A stretch of 64,000 nt of DNA from Casuarius casuarius. Taxonomy: Eukaryota > Chordata > Aves > Casuariiformes > Casuariidae. A program made the translations under genes and the position numbers. The stretch's first letter is position 1. Each line of letters opens with the position of its first letter. Under the pieces are notes generated by a model, which saw only the letters and a list, made by a program, of their open reading frames with translations, had not been told where the DNA came from and did no database searches. Shown piece after piece: positions 27,120-38,213 of the stretch. The stretch lies in the NCBI GenBank assembly GCA_003342895.1, contig PTFA01000082.1, forward strand, positions 2,352,793-2,416,792, written 5' to 3'.

Positions 27120-29767
27120 AAAGAGAATCTTCTGAAGCAAGGTGAAGAGTAAGGATATTAATGTAAGGAAGCTCTTAAACATATCTGCAAAGAAGATCAG
27201 AAATAAACATACGAAAGGAACTTGACATGTTTCTCGAAGGGAGAAGTTATGAATGACTGGATATGTTTGAAACTTGGTGAGATGACTTTCAGAACCAAAA
27301 GATCAAGGGACTCTTGATCAAGGGAATCCAGGAGAAGCAGAAAGGGAAGAAGGGGTGAAGGAATATATGCCCAAAGTGAAAAATCTTTCTTGCTGTGTTT
27401 CAGGCCCTTTTCTTTCTGGTTAGAGCTAGGGGGGAAGAGCAAAGGAAAGAAAAAGGCATAGTAATGTGAGCATCTTTCTTTTAAAGTTGAGCAACATTTT
27501 CTGAGACTAAGAGAAAGGTTTGATTTGGACTCTGTTTGAGGAACAAACGCTGATCAATTCTCATTTGAGTGGGCCTCATTTACTTATCCTTCCATACAAC
27601 AGAAAATAATTGGTGAGCTGATCAGATAAGGAAAAGCCAAACAGGGTATCAGCTTATAACAGAAAGCTGATCTATGGGAAGAATTAGCCTCTTGATTCTC
27701 TGAGTCACACAGCAAAGAGGAGAAAGATAAAAGAAATTATCGGGCACTGACGAGAAATTTACTGAATTGTTTTGGCTGTGCCAAGTGATTCACAGGGCAG
27801 GATGCTCAGCAGTGCTGAACTCCCAAAAGCCTAGCATACGCTCCTCCAAGTTTAATATCATCTAGCAGGCATGCATGCAGATGACGGGGGTGGTTTGGCT
27901 ATTGATAGGAGCTTAGGGATCATAAAGGGGTTACATAGTTAAGAATCCACTGCTACTGTGCCTTTACCAGTTTTCTGGGTGACTGATGTCAAGAACTGGG
28001 TTTGGGTGTCAAAAGCAGCCATCAACCTCTAGCAGACGAGTCACTGCTCAACCAGCTAGTGTGCTACAGCAACCAGAATTATGTGATGCTTAGTGTCAAA
28101 TTAGTGCACCTGAGGTGAGATTCTGGCAAGGCAGAAATGGTGCAGCATTGGGAGTATTTCATGGATGCAGTAGAGACTAACAAAACATTCAGCAACTCAT
28201 TTTTAAAGACAATGTTCTTACAGTAGTCAGACTTTGAAGTTTGGAATTGAAATTTGCTTCCTGACTTAAATGTTTCCCTCCTCCTTGGCCAAGCATAGTG
28301 TATTTGTTAGAGTAGGATTGCTCGTCCAAACTTTTGCTGCTAATGCGTTTTTTATTCAATTTGTTTTAAAGAACACACACTATAACAAATGAACATGTTT
28401 TTCCTATGTAGATTTTGCAGCCAAATATTGCTGAAATAGGGCAAATCTGGAATTTGCCCCAAGTAACTGTCTTTTGATTAAACTTGTAAATTTAAATGAT
28501 ATTTTGTGAGTATACTGTTCTTGCTGTTTGCATGTACCATCACGCATTTGGACAGCAACTAATTATTTCCCCTTCTGCAGAGAGCCATGGAGCAGTCCGA
28601 TTCTTCATCCCTGATGCTGGGTTCATAACTGAAGACTGCATCCAAGCTAATAAAAGCTTCTCTTAGGACTGTAGATAACTAAGGCTAGATAACAAAATTC
28701 AATCATAATGCTTCCTGCCCAAGTCACCCAGCCTCATCAGGCCCCCTTTCATCCATTCAAACAAAGCTGCTTTTGTCCCAGCTATCTTTGCAAAATGCTA
28801 CATCCACCATGGCTTTGAACAGAGGCTCTGATTTTTCAGTACCTATAACAGCTATGCAGAAACTAGCTGAAATGGCACAAGAGTGCCTACTGTGGTTGGA
28901 AGGGGAAGCAACTTCCCCCCTGTGACACTGGGATCTTTTGCAATGCTGAGGCCATAAGTCAGTGCCATCTGCCTGGCTGCCACCTGTTGGCTTGCTCCTG
29001 ATGAAAGGGCTCACTAGCTCAGCTGCTGCAGCCACGCAGCAGCCGGCAGCCACTGCTGCGCTCATCTTTGATCAGCTGAACTTAAAATGCAAGTTGCTAT
29101 TGAGCCAGACAGTGACTTTCATTTTTCAAAGATGTGGATGCTGGCAAGTGTTTTAAAGTTCATTCCATGTCGAGTATTTCTTTGTGTGTGTATGTGCACG
29201 TGTGTGTATACTCTCTGCGATTTGTAATATCCTCATAGAAGCATTAAAGCAAAATGCCTCTGTCAGCTATGTCTTTTCCTATTTGACAACTGCTGATGTC
29301 ATTTTCCTCTTGTTTGTGACTCTCAGATTGCTTGCTGCTGAGTCACAGAGGATGGCAAATGATAATAAATATGGACCCTTATCTACCCAGAAAGCTGTGG
29401 ACCACTGGAATGACAATCTGAAGGTGCTTCTTTTTTTTAATCATCAGTGGCAGAACAGAAGGCAAAGGATCCTGTTTCTTGTGCAGATTGCCCTGCCATT
29501 CACAGGCTTTGGCTGATACCGGGCTGCATCCTCCAAACCAGAAAAACGAATATCAAGAAGCAGTAGCAGAGACTGCCCTCAGCTATGGCAATAGGAGAAC
29601 AAGAAGCACAGTGTTGCCTATACAAGGCCCCTAAAATAGCTGTTTGCTGCTAGAGATTAGAAAATGGAAACAAAGAAGCTGAAAACTGAGATAAGAGTGA
29701 AACTTTCAGATACATGCTGTCTTTTCCACAGCACTTATTCTTCCTCCAGCAGTCTTCAGTCTTTCAG
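27120..29767. other. Unique non-coding DNA, no gene seen
   Basis: No gene seen. A GCA/GCT-rich segment at 28995-29065 gives an alanine-rich minus-strand frame that is not a recognisable protein. A short GT-rich stretch lies at about 29181-29212. The 110-codon open frame at 29184-29516 shows no known domain. Confidence 0.5.
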
Positions 29768-29785
29768 CTGGCTCAGCTGAGCCAG
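29768..29785. other. Perfect 18-bp palindrome with central E-box
   Basis: CTGGCTCAGCTGAGCCAG equals its own reverse complement over all 18 bases. Its centre is CAGCTG, an E-box of the type bound by bHLH factors. The palindrome is in unique sequence. It may be a protein-binding site or chance. Confidence 0.9.
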
Positions 29786-30814
29786 AAGGTACTCAAACCA
29801 TTGCCCACATTTACCAGTTTTAGTAAACTTCTGTTACTGCTAAGACCAATACATTTCAGATTCATGGGAGGATGATGGCAACACAGGAGATGCCTGTGTA
29901 TAAGCAAGGTGCTGGAGTCATTGCTACTTGACTCTCTGAGTCTGAAAGCAGATCCAAAAAGGGTGTGATGATACCATTCTTAGAAAATTGGCAGGCTACA
30001 GACTCCACTGACACACACTACCATCCTTGCAACCACAGAGTCAGATGAAGTGATAACACCAATGGGAACTTTGAGCTAAAAAAGGAAGAAAGCTAGAGTG
30101 GGGCACTACTCTCGTGTCATGGCTGAGATTACATAGTTGTCCAGCTGGTAGCTTGAGAAGTAGATTCAGTCAACAAGGTCTCTTTCTTCCCCGTGGTCAA
30201 AAGCTTTTTCTGGGACCTGTACAAATGCAGCCATTTGGCCACTTGAACAGTCACAGAGTCTCTGCTTCACCAACTGATCTTGAGAATGATGCAGCCTGGT
30301 CCACGTGCTTGGAGGTATCTAGCAGCCCTATTCAAGACGGTGCATAGACTGTCCTAAGTTCTTCACCACCACAGTCCAAAATGTTTTCATCATTTGCAAT
30401 GGCTTAAAAACAGCCACCGCAAAGTCCTGCCTTGTTTCTTGGGGAAAGCAGCATTTGTGAAGTGCTGTGGGGAATCACAGGAAGGATTCAGGGCTGCTTC
30501 TGAAAAGGACTTGTCACAGAAGGATGACCACTGGATCAAAGTGTAAGAAGGTCTAGATGAGCTCCCCAGAATTAGGCTCTCACTACAGACACGAGTGTCT
30601 TCATGGGTGTTTTGACTTGAAAACATTCTTTGTTTCTTATGGCCAGGTTTATTCTGCTATAAAGGATTCACTCAAGTGGACAGCAGGGTAATGCACAGAC
30701 ACTTCCCTCAGGGCACAAAGAGCAAGGAAGTATCACTTCCAAAACTGTGACTGGCAAATCAAAGTGGTTGAAGGTTACAGTGCTCATGCAGATTCTCCTA
30801 CATGCACAGCTAGC
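29786..30814. other. Unique non-coding DNA, no gene seen
   Basis: No gene or recognisable repeat. Open frames are below 80 codons on both strands, without domains. Confidence 0.5.
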
Positions 30815-30854
30815 AAAATAGTGTGTTTGGAAGGCTTCCACTGCACACTATTTT
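30815..30854. repeat. 11-bp perfect inverted repeat with 18-nt loop
   Basis: AAAATAGTGTG (30815-30825) is followed 18 bases later by its exact reverse complement CACACTATTTT (30844-30854). The intervening bases hold the near-palindrome GGAAGGCTTCC. The stem is too short for a typical pre-miRNA. It could be a relic of a small inverted-repeat transposon or a chance hairpin. Confidence 0.85.
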
Positions 30855-33800
30855 GAGCTTTCTCTCTTCTACTCTGTTTTCAAAGTTGTATCACATATGA
30901 CACAGTGCTGCTAGTTTCAACATCCAGTCCCTTGAGAAAACTCAGAAAATCATTCTGTTGTTCCTCATTTTATTTGCATACACACTAATTACTCTGGAAG
31001 TAATTAAAGAGACTTTGGATATTTATTAAAACTACATCAAAGGTGCAATACTGTTTTCCCTTCTTATATGACCTGCAAGAAAATAAAAATGAAAAAAACC
31101 AACAAAAAACCCAGATAACTCCATTCAAGTTCAAGTCATTTAGTCACACAGCTTTCATCTGAATATTTTTGTACAGGGTCATGGGCAGGGTTTTGCTGTT
31201 ATTCTTGCCATGGCTAATTTAGTTCTCTGCATGTGTTTGGAGCATTTCACTAAGGCGGCACATTGTTTGTAATGACATTGATTGTGAAGGAACATCAGCC
31301 CCTCTCTAATGTCCCTATACTGAGGGGAATGCTCCCAAATTCAGTCTCCTTGTCAGACCAAAAGGCACATTATAACTCATTTATTTCAGAGACAGATGCC
31401 AGCAGGATTGAAATCTGCAAGTTTGCCTGCTCAATGTGAGAGCAGCAAAGAGCGGCTGATCTCTTGCCAAGCAAGAAAGTTGAAGAGACGAGAACATTAG
31501 TCCACTAAGCCACAGTGCTAGACTGGATTGCAGACTTAGCAAGGGTAAAACCTATTCTATTCACTGCAAAGCAATAGCTTCAAATCAATATTCAAAATGT
31601 ATGGCTTAAATAATTTCTCACACTCACGCGCTAAAAAAGATATCACTGTCTCAGTGCTAGTGCGGCACACTACATTACATACTTACCCTTTCATAAGTTT
31701 GACGTTAATGCAACAATAAGCACAGAATTGACAGCTTGATTATTTTATTTAGGACAATTTCATGTATTGAACAGAAAAACATTAGCATCAGTTGGCCTCA
31801 AGGCTTTCTAACCATTTACCCTTCCTAAAAATATGTGCTATGTGCACTTTCTTAAAAAATAAAAGACAGAGAGAGAGAAAAAAACTGTGGTTTTGTTGTT
31901 TAGTGTGAGCTATCATTTTCTTTTGTTATGGATTATGGTAGCAAATTTAAATACAAGCACTTCTGAATTCACAGGAAAGCTAAACTGATAGCAATTGAAA
32001 ATTCTTCTGATCTCAGGTGCATCAGCGGCCTCAGTCAGTTCGGCTGGGGCTTGATAGTTTGTTCACTGAATTCAGTGGCAAAGAGGCTCTTAACTCTCCT
32101 GGCACAGAACCAGAGCTTTAAGAGAAACACTTGCCACTGTCTGCCTCCACCTTCCATACTGCCTGGTGTTGTGGTATTTTACCACAAGGTATTTTACTTT
32201 TAATTGTCCCACCTATTCCAGTTACACATAAATAGCAGAGCATTTTGGCTCTTCCAGCATGCCACTGGTGTTAGAGCACTGTCCTTTACTTATAAGCATC
32301 AACTTGATTGTAAGTGAGATTCATTTTATGTTACTGCAGCTGCAGAAAAAGTAAGGATGTGTCATACATGCTATTTATTTATGCTCCCTTGGGAGGGCAG
32401 ATCTTTCCATTTTAAGCTATATTCCAAATAGCTGGGATTCATTACCCCCTGGAGTTGCCTTTTGTGCAGCTGCCTCACTATCCAGGAGCCTGAACAATTA
32501 GTGTAGACTAGACATCCAACTTTTTGACAGCTGCAACTAGAGATGAATGCCACTCTAGGTAACATCTGTTGTTGACTTTATTAGTCAGTGACTAATTCCA
32601 AGTCATTCCAGCACATGGTTCCTGCTCACTCTCTTTTTTGTTCTAGATCCTAATCACAGCCACATCTCTTACAAGAGATTCAGCCCCTGTAACTGCAGGA
32701 CAACATCTTCACCCTCAGAAAACTGCAAACTTGTTTGTATTTCACTGTTTTCTTTTTCTTATGCTGCATTAACAAAATGCAGGCTGTCAGGGTTAATTTT
32801 GCACATGGCAGCTACTGCCTACGTTTCTATATTGCATTTTCATAGTTAGTCTTTGTGGCCTGCATTAACTGAAAACTATTAAAAACATCAATGCTTCAAA
32901 ACAAGTGTCAAAAAGAAAGCTACCTCCCAAACATCCCTCTTGCTGCTGGCAACCACCTCTTGCAGTGATAGCAGATCATTTAAACCTTGTGTAGCTCTCC
33001 TCCACATTTCTAAAGCATCTCCTCTCTGACAGAGCTTTACCTCTTCCATTCCTTCACTCAGGGTGTTTTCTTCCCACTATTCCTGCTAACATACATTGTT
33101 CAGAAATCACACAGGCCTGCTGCTGTCAGTGCCTGTGTCCTCGCTGATGGGCACTGTGTTATGAGAGTTACCTGAGTTCTGTGACACAATGCAGCCACCA
33201 AACAGCGGCTGCGGGAGCATCGCAGCACCGTGGCACTCACACTCGCTGGTGGGCAAGGGCTCCCCCATCTCTGCACATTAGTCGGAGGCAGTTGGGATGC
33301 CAAGGCCTGGAGCATATAACTTTTGTCTTTTGTAGCCGGTATTATCAAGTAGAGGGTGGTATGTTCCCTGAGCTGGCTCTGAGGTTTTCTCTTTCCTTCT
33401 GGCATATCATGTTCTTGTTAAAATATTTTGGCCTGGATGTCGCAGCAGGTAACTGGAAGGCTGGATGGATGTTGAGACTGAAATTGCTGAAATAACGCCC
33501 TCCCGTCTGCCTGGGCTGAGGCTCTTTGTGCTTGGCAGGCCTCTGTCCCCTGAGCATCCAGACTAGGGAACTTATTGCAGGGCGTTGTGGCTCCCTCTCT
33601 GCCCCTACCCAAATCTTTTTTCTGAAGAAAAACAAGGCAACAGGAGGCTGGCAAATCTTGGGGTCCTGCCCTGACATTCAGGTAGGGAGGGATCAGGGCA
33701 CAACTGAAGAATGAGGCGTTGNGGTGAAAATTTATCTGTCCTATAGTGTAAATATCATTGTCAGGAAGGGTGGAGAGTCTGTTACCACTTTACTCCTGCA

Positions 33801-34160
33801 ACTCTTTATAACACAAAATTGCGGAGTTTCTGATACTAATTATGTGATGTAAATCCAGAATGACTCTGTTAACCACAGTTCCGGGGGTCAAAGATAGCTG
33901 CTGAGTTTAAACATAACTGTAGTTGTTTGGCAACTTGGGGNTAAGTCCTATGCTGACAGAACGGATAGATTTACACAGAATAGTATAAATTATTTTGGTT
34001 TTTCACTGCCACCAAATCGCACAGATAAAACCAACTGGCCCATTCTTTTGTTATTCTAATCAGGCTGTAATACATTTGATGTATAAATCCAGTCCTCCCT
34101 TAATACCCAGTGAACTTCATTGCTGCATTTGGCCTCACGTGTGTGCATCTTTATATCTGT
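30855..34160. other. Non-coding DNA; short hairpin at 32169-32187
   Basis: No gene or clear transposon. TTGTGGTA (32169-32176) and TACCACAA (32180-32187) form a perfect 8-bp stem around a 3-base loop, and GGTATTTTAC is repeated directly across it. A mildly CpG-enriched segment (about seven CpGs) lies at 33135-33290. The 31150-31270 stretch has the look of conserved non-coding sequence but is untested. Confidence 0.45.
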
Positions 34161-34254
34161 AAATGTGTGTGTACATATAGATATGTATATATGTATATTT
34201 ATATACACACACAGAAATTCACTCACAGAGAAAGATATATATATATAAAAAAAT
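34161..34254. repeat. AT/TG-rich microsatellite-like stretch
   Basis: Degenerate TGTG, TATA and ACAC units run from about 34163 to 34213, then a purer (AT)n follows at about 34235-34247. This is simple-sequence DNA. The tyrosine-rich frame through it is an artefact. Confidence 0.85.
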
Positions 34255-35896
34255 CTGTGAGCTCTTGTGACCTACAACAAAGATTTATATAAATTGGATA
34301 GAGGATAAAGGTTATTTTCTTTTCTTTTTTTTTTCCCTAGAACAGGTTACATGCCCTGTGAATGGAACTAAAATAAAGCATAATTTGCAGCACAGAAAGG
34401 AAATGGTTTTGATGTTTATGAATCACTACTGTCAAATTTGTACAAGTAGAATACAGCACACTGGATGTATTTACACAGCAGCCCCCTTCATGTTTAAAAC
34501 ATTCTAGAGAGCTTAACAAGTGATAACCTAAGATAAAGCTACTGTTGGGTCAAAGAATGAATTAAACAAGTATTGCCTTTAGTCTTGACATGAAAGCATT
34601 TACAGAGCCAATGTTCTAAATCTCTGCTGGCAGAATATTCAGAGGTGGCAAAGGAAAGAGCACTTAAGATGCACAAGCTCTTTCAGCTATGGATTTATAA
34701 TTATATTCCTGTAGAGCATTTGTAGAACACAAAACCTGACCTGGGCAGTAAGGAAGTAATACCTCAGCTGGATATGTAGGGCCTAGAAATTAGATGAGTG
34801 CTTGGGATACCTTTAAGAGCTAACAAAAGCCNAAGAAGAGATCCCTCTCTGGGAGTCCAGTAGCAATAGTAGCTGACTTCTGACCTTTCCCTCTCCCTTG
34901 CTGCTTTCTTAAATTTATGCAGCTCCAGAGTTTTTTTTCTTTCTGCTTATGTTTTGCAAGTACATTTCATGATTATGAAAGTGCCAGTCTGAAAGCTCCC
35001 AAATGGGTTATCTTTTACAGAATGGGTATAGCCCTAGTTTCTCCCTTCTGTCCCAAGTGAATGGGCACTAAGCAGGAGAGAGGGGAGAAGGGATTCACCC
35101 TCAGTGCCCATGCACTGAATGCAGCCGAGGAGAGTTCACTGTGCTTCTGTCATGATGTGGACATCTGTCAGCTAGGATTTAGGAACTTGGTGAAATCTGG
35201 ATGGACACTACTTCCCTGTACAGCATCAAAAGGTAACATGTTATGACTTGCAGTCACTCCTCAACTAATCCAGACTCAATCCGGTTATCTGATGTTGATT
35301 ATACCACATCATACACTTGGTCTCTTAGGTTGTACTAGAGTCATCCACTTACCCCTTACTGAGCCCCAAGATGTGCTTTTAAATAATTTGCATTCACTGT
35401 GGAAGATCTCTGGTTCATTTAAAAAAATCCTCCAGGAAAATCTAGGCAGCACTCAAATCCAGAGGCTGGCAGAAAACATAAAGCTGTGAGGATATTGAGA
35501 AGTAGCCAATACCCAAGTCCTGGACAAAAGCANTTCCTCATCATAATTTTTTCCCTAAACCATACTAGACAGAGCCATGGACTAAACTGTCCTTGATCCA
35601 AATTTTATTTTGTCATATGTCCCTCCATTTTGAAACAATGTGTTTTAGGAGAGATCTGATAAAGACTGAAAGTGTCTGAAATTGGATGGAAGTGGAATTT
35701 AAGTGCTTAACTCAAGAACTGCTATAAAAAATCCCATCCTGCCTACACCCCATCAGTCTTCTGCTTTGTTTTTCTTACCTTAAGCTCCAGAGATTCTCCA
35801 AATTCTGTTTTTCTGACTATGTGAAAGTACACTAAGTCTGAGCATCTCTAATCTAATCAGAGTCTAAAACTACACAGAGGAATACCTGCTTGTCTT
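34255..35896. other. Unique non-coding DNA, no gene seen
   Basis: No gene, RNA or recognisable interspersed repeat. Short T-runs are present near 34325-34335 and 34931-34938. Open frames are 65 codons or fewer. Confidence 0.5.
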
Positions 35897-35932
35897 GAGT
35901 ACACCTCAGTCACAGAGTACACCTCAGTCACA
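35897..35932. repeat. Perfect tandem duplication, 2 x 18 bp
   Basis: The unit GAGTACACCTCAGTCACA occurs twice in a row without mismatch (35897-35914, 35915-35932), followed by a partial GTGACA. The perfect identity suggests a recent slippage or duplication event. Confidence 0.92.
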
Positions 35933-35987
35933 GTGACAAGATTAGACACCACACAAAAGGCACAGGTACCTATATTTTCTGTGAGAG

Positions 35988-36285
35988 CCTGCTGGTTACA
36001 GCACTCCCCAAGGAAGTGGCAGACAGGGGGTCTATGCCATCTGCACCCTACATGGGTTCAAACCCATCTCTTCACACTTTGGAAGGGTGCCCTAACCTTT
36101 CCAAGCTAGTCAAACCAGAGCTGTTCTCTGCTGGCCTTACTACATCTGTATAAAAAGAAGAATTCATAAATCATTGGATGAGGAAAAAAAAAAAAAAAGA
36201 GAGGATGAGTCAAGCAGTTAGGGCACTTACCTGCACTCCTATAGGTGTTGTGGGTTCAGGCCCTCACATGTCAAGGATGACAACA
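35988..36285. mobile_element. Ancient tRNA-type SINE-like repeat with inverted modules
   Basis: Near the start, GGTTACAGCACTCC resembles a tRNA A-box region, and about 45 bases later GGGTTCAAACCC fits a Pol III B box. GTGCCCTAAC (36087-36096) is mirrored exactly by GTTAGGGCAC (36217-36226), and the second module continues with ACCTGCACTCC and GGGTTCAGGCCC. This matches my memory of an old amniote repeat in which AGTGGTTAGGGCACTCACCTG and GTGCCCTAACCAC modules face each other. A run of 15 A (36184-36198) lies between the modules. The copy is heavily decayed and the family name is not certain. It shares ACTCCTATA plus GGTGTT with the copy near 56889. Confidence 0.5.
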
Positions 36286-37378
36286 AATCTGCTGCCTATT
36301 AACATGAAGTTGAATTTCACTAATCCATGCCTCTGTGTGCATCCCCCTTTACATCCCCACATCTGTATATAATCTGCTAGCATGTTCACTCAACGTGACG
36401 TTTCATTTTGCATTTGTAAATTGGTTTTAGAGCACTTACCTGAACAGCAGATGTTTGCCAAGTGCCTGGCTGCTGGTTACAATATCTGGTTAGCTCTGCA
36501 AGGTGAAGGCATTGCCCTGCACAGGTAACTCCAAGGAGCTCACCTTGCAGCTGCATAAGAGCACACCCCTCAGTGGTCACATTGCTTAAAGTTTGTGTAT
36601 GTAAAACCTGCTTAAAAGGCTGTTGCTAATATGTACTAGAGGTCAGGAAAGCTGATGTTTTGTCTGAAAACAAACACAATATATATTTGTACTGGTAGTT
36701 GTAAACAAGAAGGCATGCTGGGTAGGTAGCCTCAAGCTAGCAGAATTTTTAAAAAATACTGAGACTTGTCTTTACATTATTTATAGGCTGGAGAAGATTC
36801 ATTGTTTGTGAAACAACAGGCAGCCCTTGTGCTACATCTATTGACATAGTGAAACCTTCTTAGATTGAAATTTGCTTTGATATCCTGTAGAGATTTTCTC
36901 CTAAAGTCTGAGTTTCTTAAATACACTGCATTCAAATGGTATGCACTGCCCCATTCTCTCACATACATGCTCTCTCTCTGTTTCTCATACATCACATGCA
37001 ACATTTCATAGTGAACCAAACCCCATGTGGTGAGAGAGAATTACCAAGGGTGCATGGTATCTTTAATGAGCAAATTAGTAAAACATTAATTCTTATTAAT
37101 ATGAATAAAGGCAAATTTCACAAAGGCATTAGCAAAGAGTGAAATAGTTGTTATTTACACAAAGTTTGTGTGTTCTCTGCAAAACCCAGCATGAGTTAAA
37201 GATGCTTCTTTTACAATATTAGCAAAAAAGTGGGGAACAAAGCGAGAAAAAGCACTGAAAGGCTAATTCCTTCCCCAGGAAAACAAGACAAAACATCATG
37301 TCCTAAGAGAATACTCCATGCACACTGCCATTCTTTATCTTCCATGGCAATTTGAGAGTAGACTACAAAGGCTCAGTG
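36286..37378. other. Unique non-coding DNA, no gene seen
   Basis: No gene seen. Short open frames below 81 codons lie on both strands with no domain. Confidence 0.5.
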
Positions 37379-37435
37379 GGCCAAATTCCATTCCCTATAA
37401 CGTCTCTGAAGTCAAAGATAATAACCAGGAATTAA
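37379..37435. repeat. Probable decayed copy of GGCCAAATTC/TGAAGTCAA family
   Basis: GGGCCAAATTCC near the start and CTGAAGTCAAAGATAAT in the middle fit the ancient amniote repeat whose consensus opens with GGCCAGATTCTG and has a central TTGAAGTCAATGG. Decay is strong and the far end is not resolved. Confidence 0.35.
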
Positions 37436-37470
37436 TATAGCCCTTATCTGACTCAAAACCAGTTTTGCAT

Positions 37471-37625
37471 TTTATTTGTCATTATTTTTTGAACTGCAGT
37501 AGCCCCTAGAGGCTCTGAGTAGGACTGCTATCCCATTGTGCTCCGAGAGCTGATAGGAGAGGACAGTGATTGGACTCTTGGACCTACACTTTGATTTCAG
37601 TAGGGCTCTGCACAGGATCAGAAGT
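37471..37625. repeat. Ancient amniote repeat, GTAGCCCCTAGAGGC type, plus flank
   Basis: TTTATTTG is followed by GCAGTAGCCCCTAGAGGCTC and CCCATTGTGCTCCGAGAGCTG. This matches a remembered amniote repeat reading GTAGCGCCTAGAGGCCCC and CCCATTGTGCTAGGCGCTG. Immediately after, TTTGATTTCAGTAGGGCTCTGCACAGGATCAG (about 37590-37621, described in parts) resembles an end of the TGAAGTCAAT family. Two old elements may adjoin here. Family names are not certain. Confidence 0.5.
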
Positions 37626-38113
37626 CTTCTCTTTCACTTCCTTATTTGAGGTCAGTGTCAGGTCCTCTTCTGGTATCTCTCACTGAGCAAGATCCTCTGG
37701 TAGAAACACCCCCAAATTTGGCGGAATTACTGCTACACACAGCTTGTCACTGGCTGCCCCTCCACCAAGTCATCCTCACCTTTTTTAAGTAATAACTCAT
37801 TTGCCAGACAGAAACAATGTCCCTGTCATGTTGCAGACGGTCTTCATGAGAGATCTTCTATCAGTCAGTCCTAAGAGATTCAGAAAAAAAGTCAGTCAGT
37901 AGTACATTCAGCTGTTGGAAGAGTGCTGGGATAGTCAAACAGGAGCTTCAGTCATTCCCCCTAGTCTGGGAAGAGTGATGCCTTGTCATGTGGAGCAGTT
38001 AAGAGAAGATTAATTAAAAGCTAAGGAAAAAATAAAAGGAGCCCCACAGGAGTACCCCTTTAAAACAGATGCTTTAGATTGCTAAAGACTGCTTTTTCTT
38101 TATCTGGGGAAAA
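37626..38113. other. Unique non-coding DNA, no gene seen
   Basis: No gene seen. The short motif GTCAGTCAGT occurs twice in similar form around 37864-37901. Confidence 0.5.
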
Positions 38114-38213
38114 CTCCTCTCCTCTCCTCTCCTCTCCTCTCCTCTCCTCTCCTCTCCTCTCCTCTCCTCTTTCCTTTCCTTTCCTCTTTCCTTTCCTTTC
38201 TTTTCCTTTCCTC
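38114..38213. repeat. Pentanucleotide microsatellite (CCTCT)11 then (TTTCC)n
   Basis: Eleven perfect CCTCT units (38116-38170) pass into interrupted TTTCC units to about 38213. All 100 bases are pyrimidine on this strand. Such mirror-symmetric purine-pyrimidine tracts can adopt triplex (H-DNA) structure, and the perfect core is expected to vary in length between individuals. The proline/leucine/serine frame across it is an artefact. Confidence 0.97.

Noticed and set aside
28757..29065. Alanine-rich 102-codon minus-strand frame
   Set aside because: The alanine run comes from a GCA/GCT-rich segment; no domain or conservation evidence.
29184..29516. 110-codon plus-strand frame with a hydrophobic stretch
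   Set aside because: Begins in a GT-rich simple repeat and has no family resemblance or gene context.
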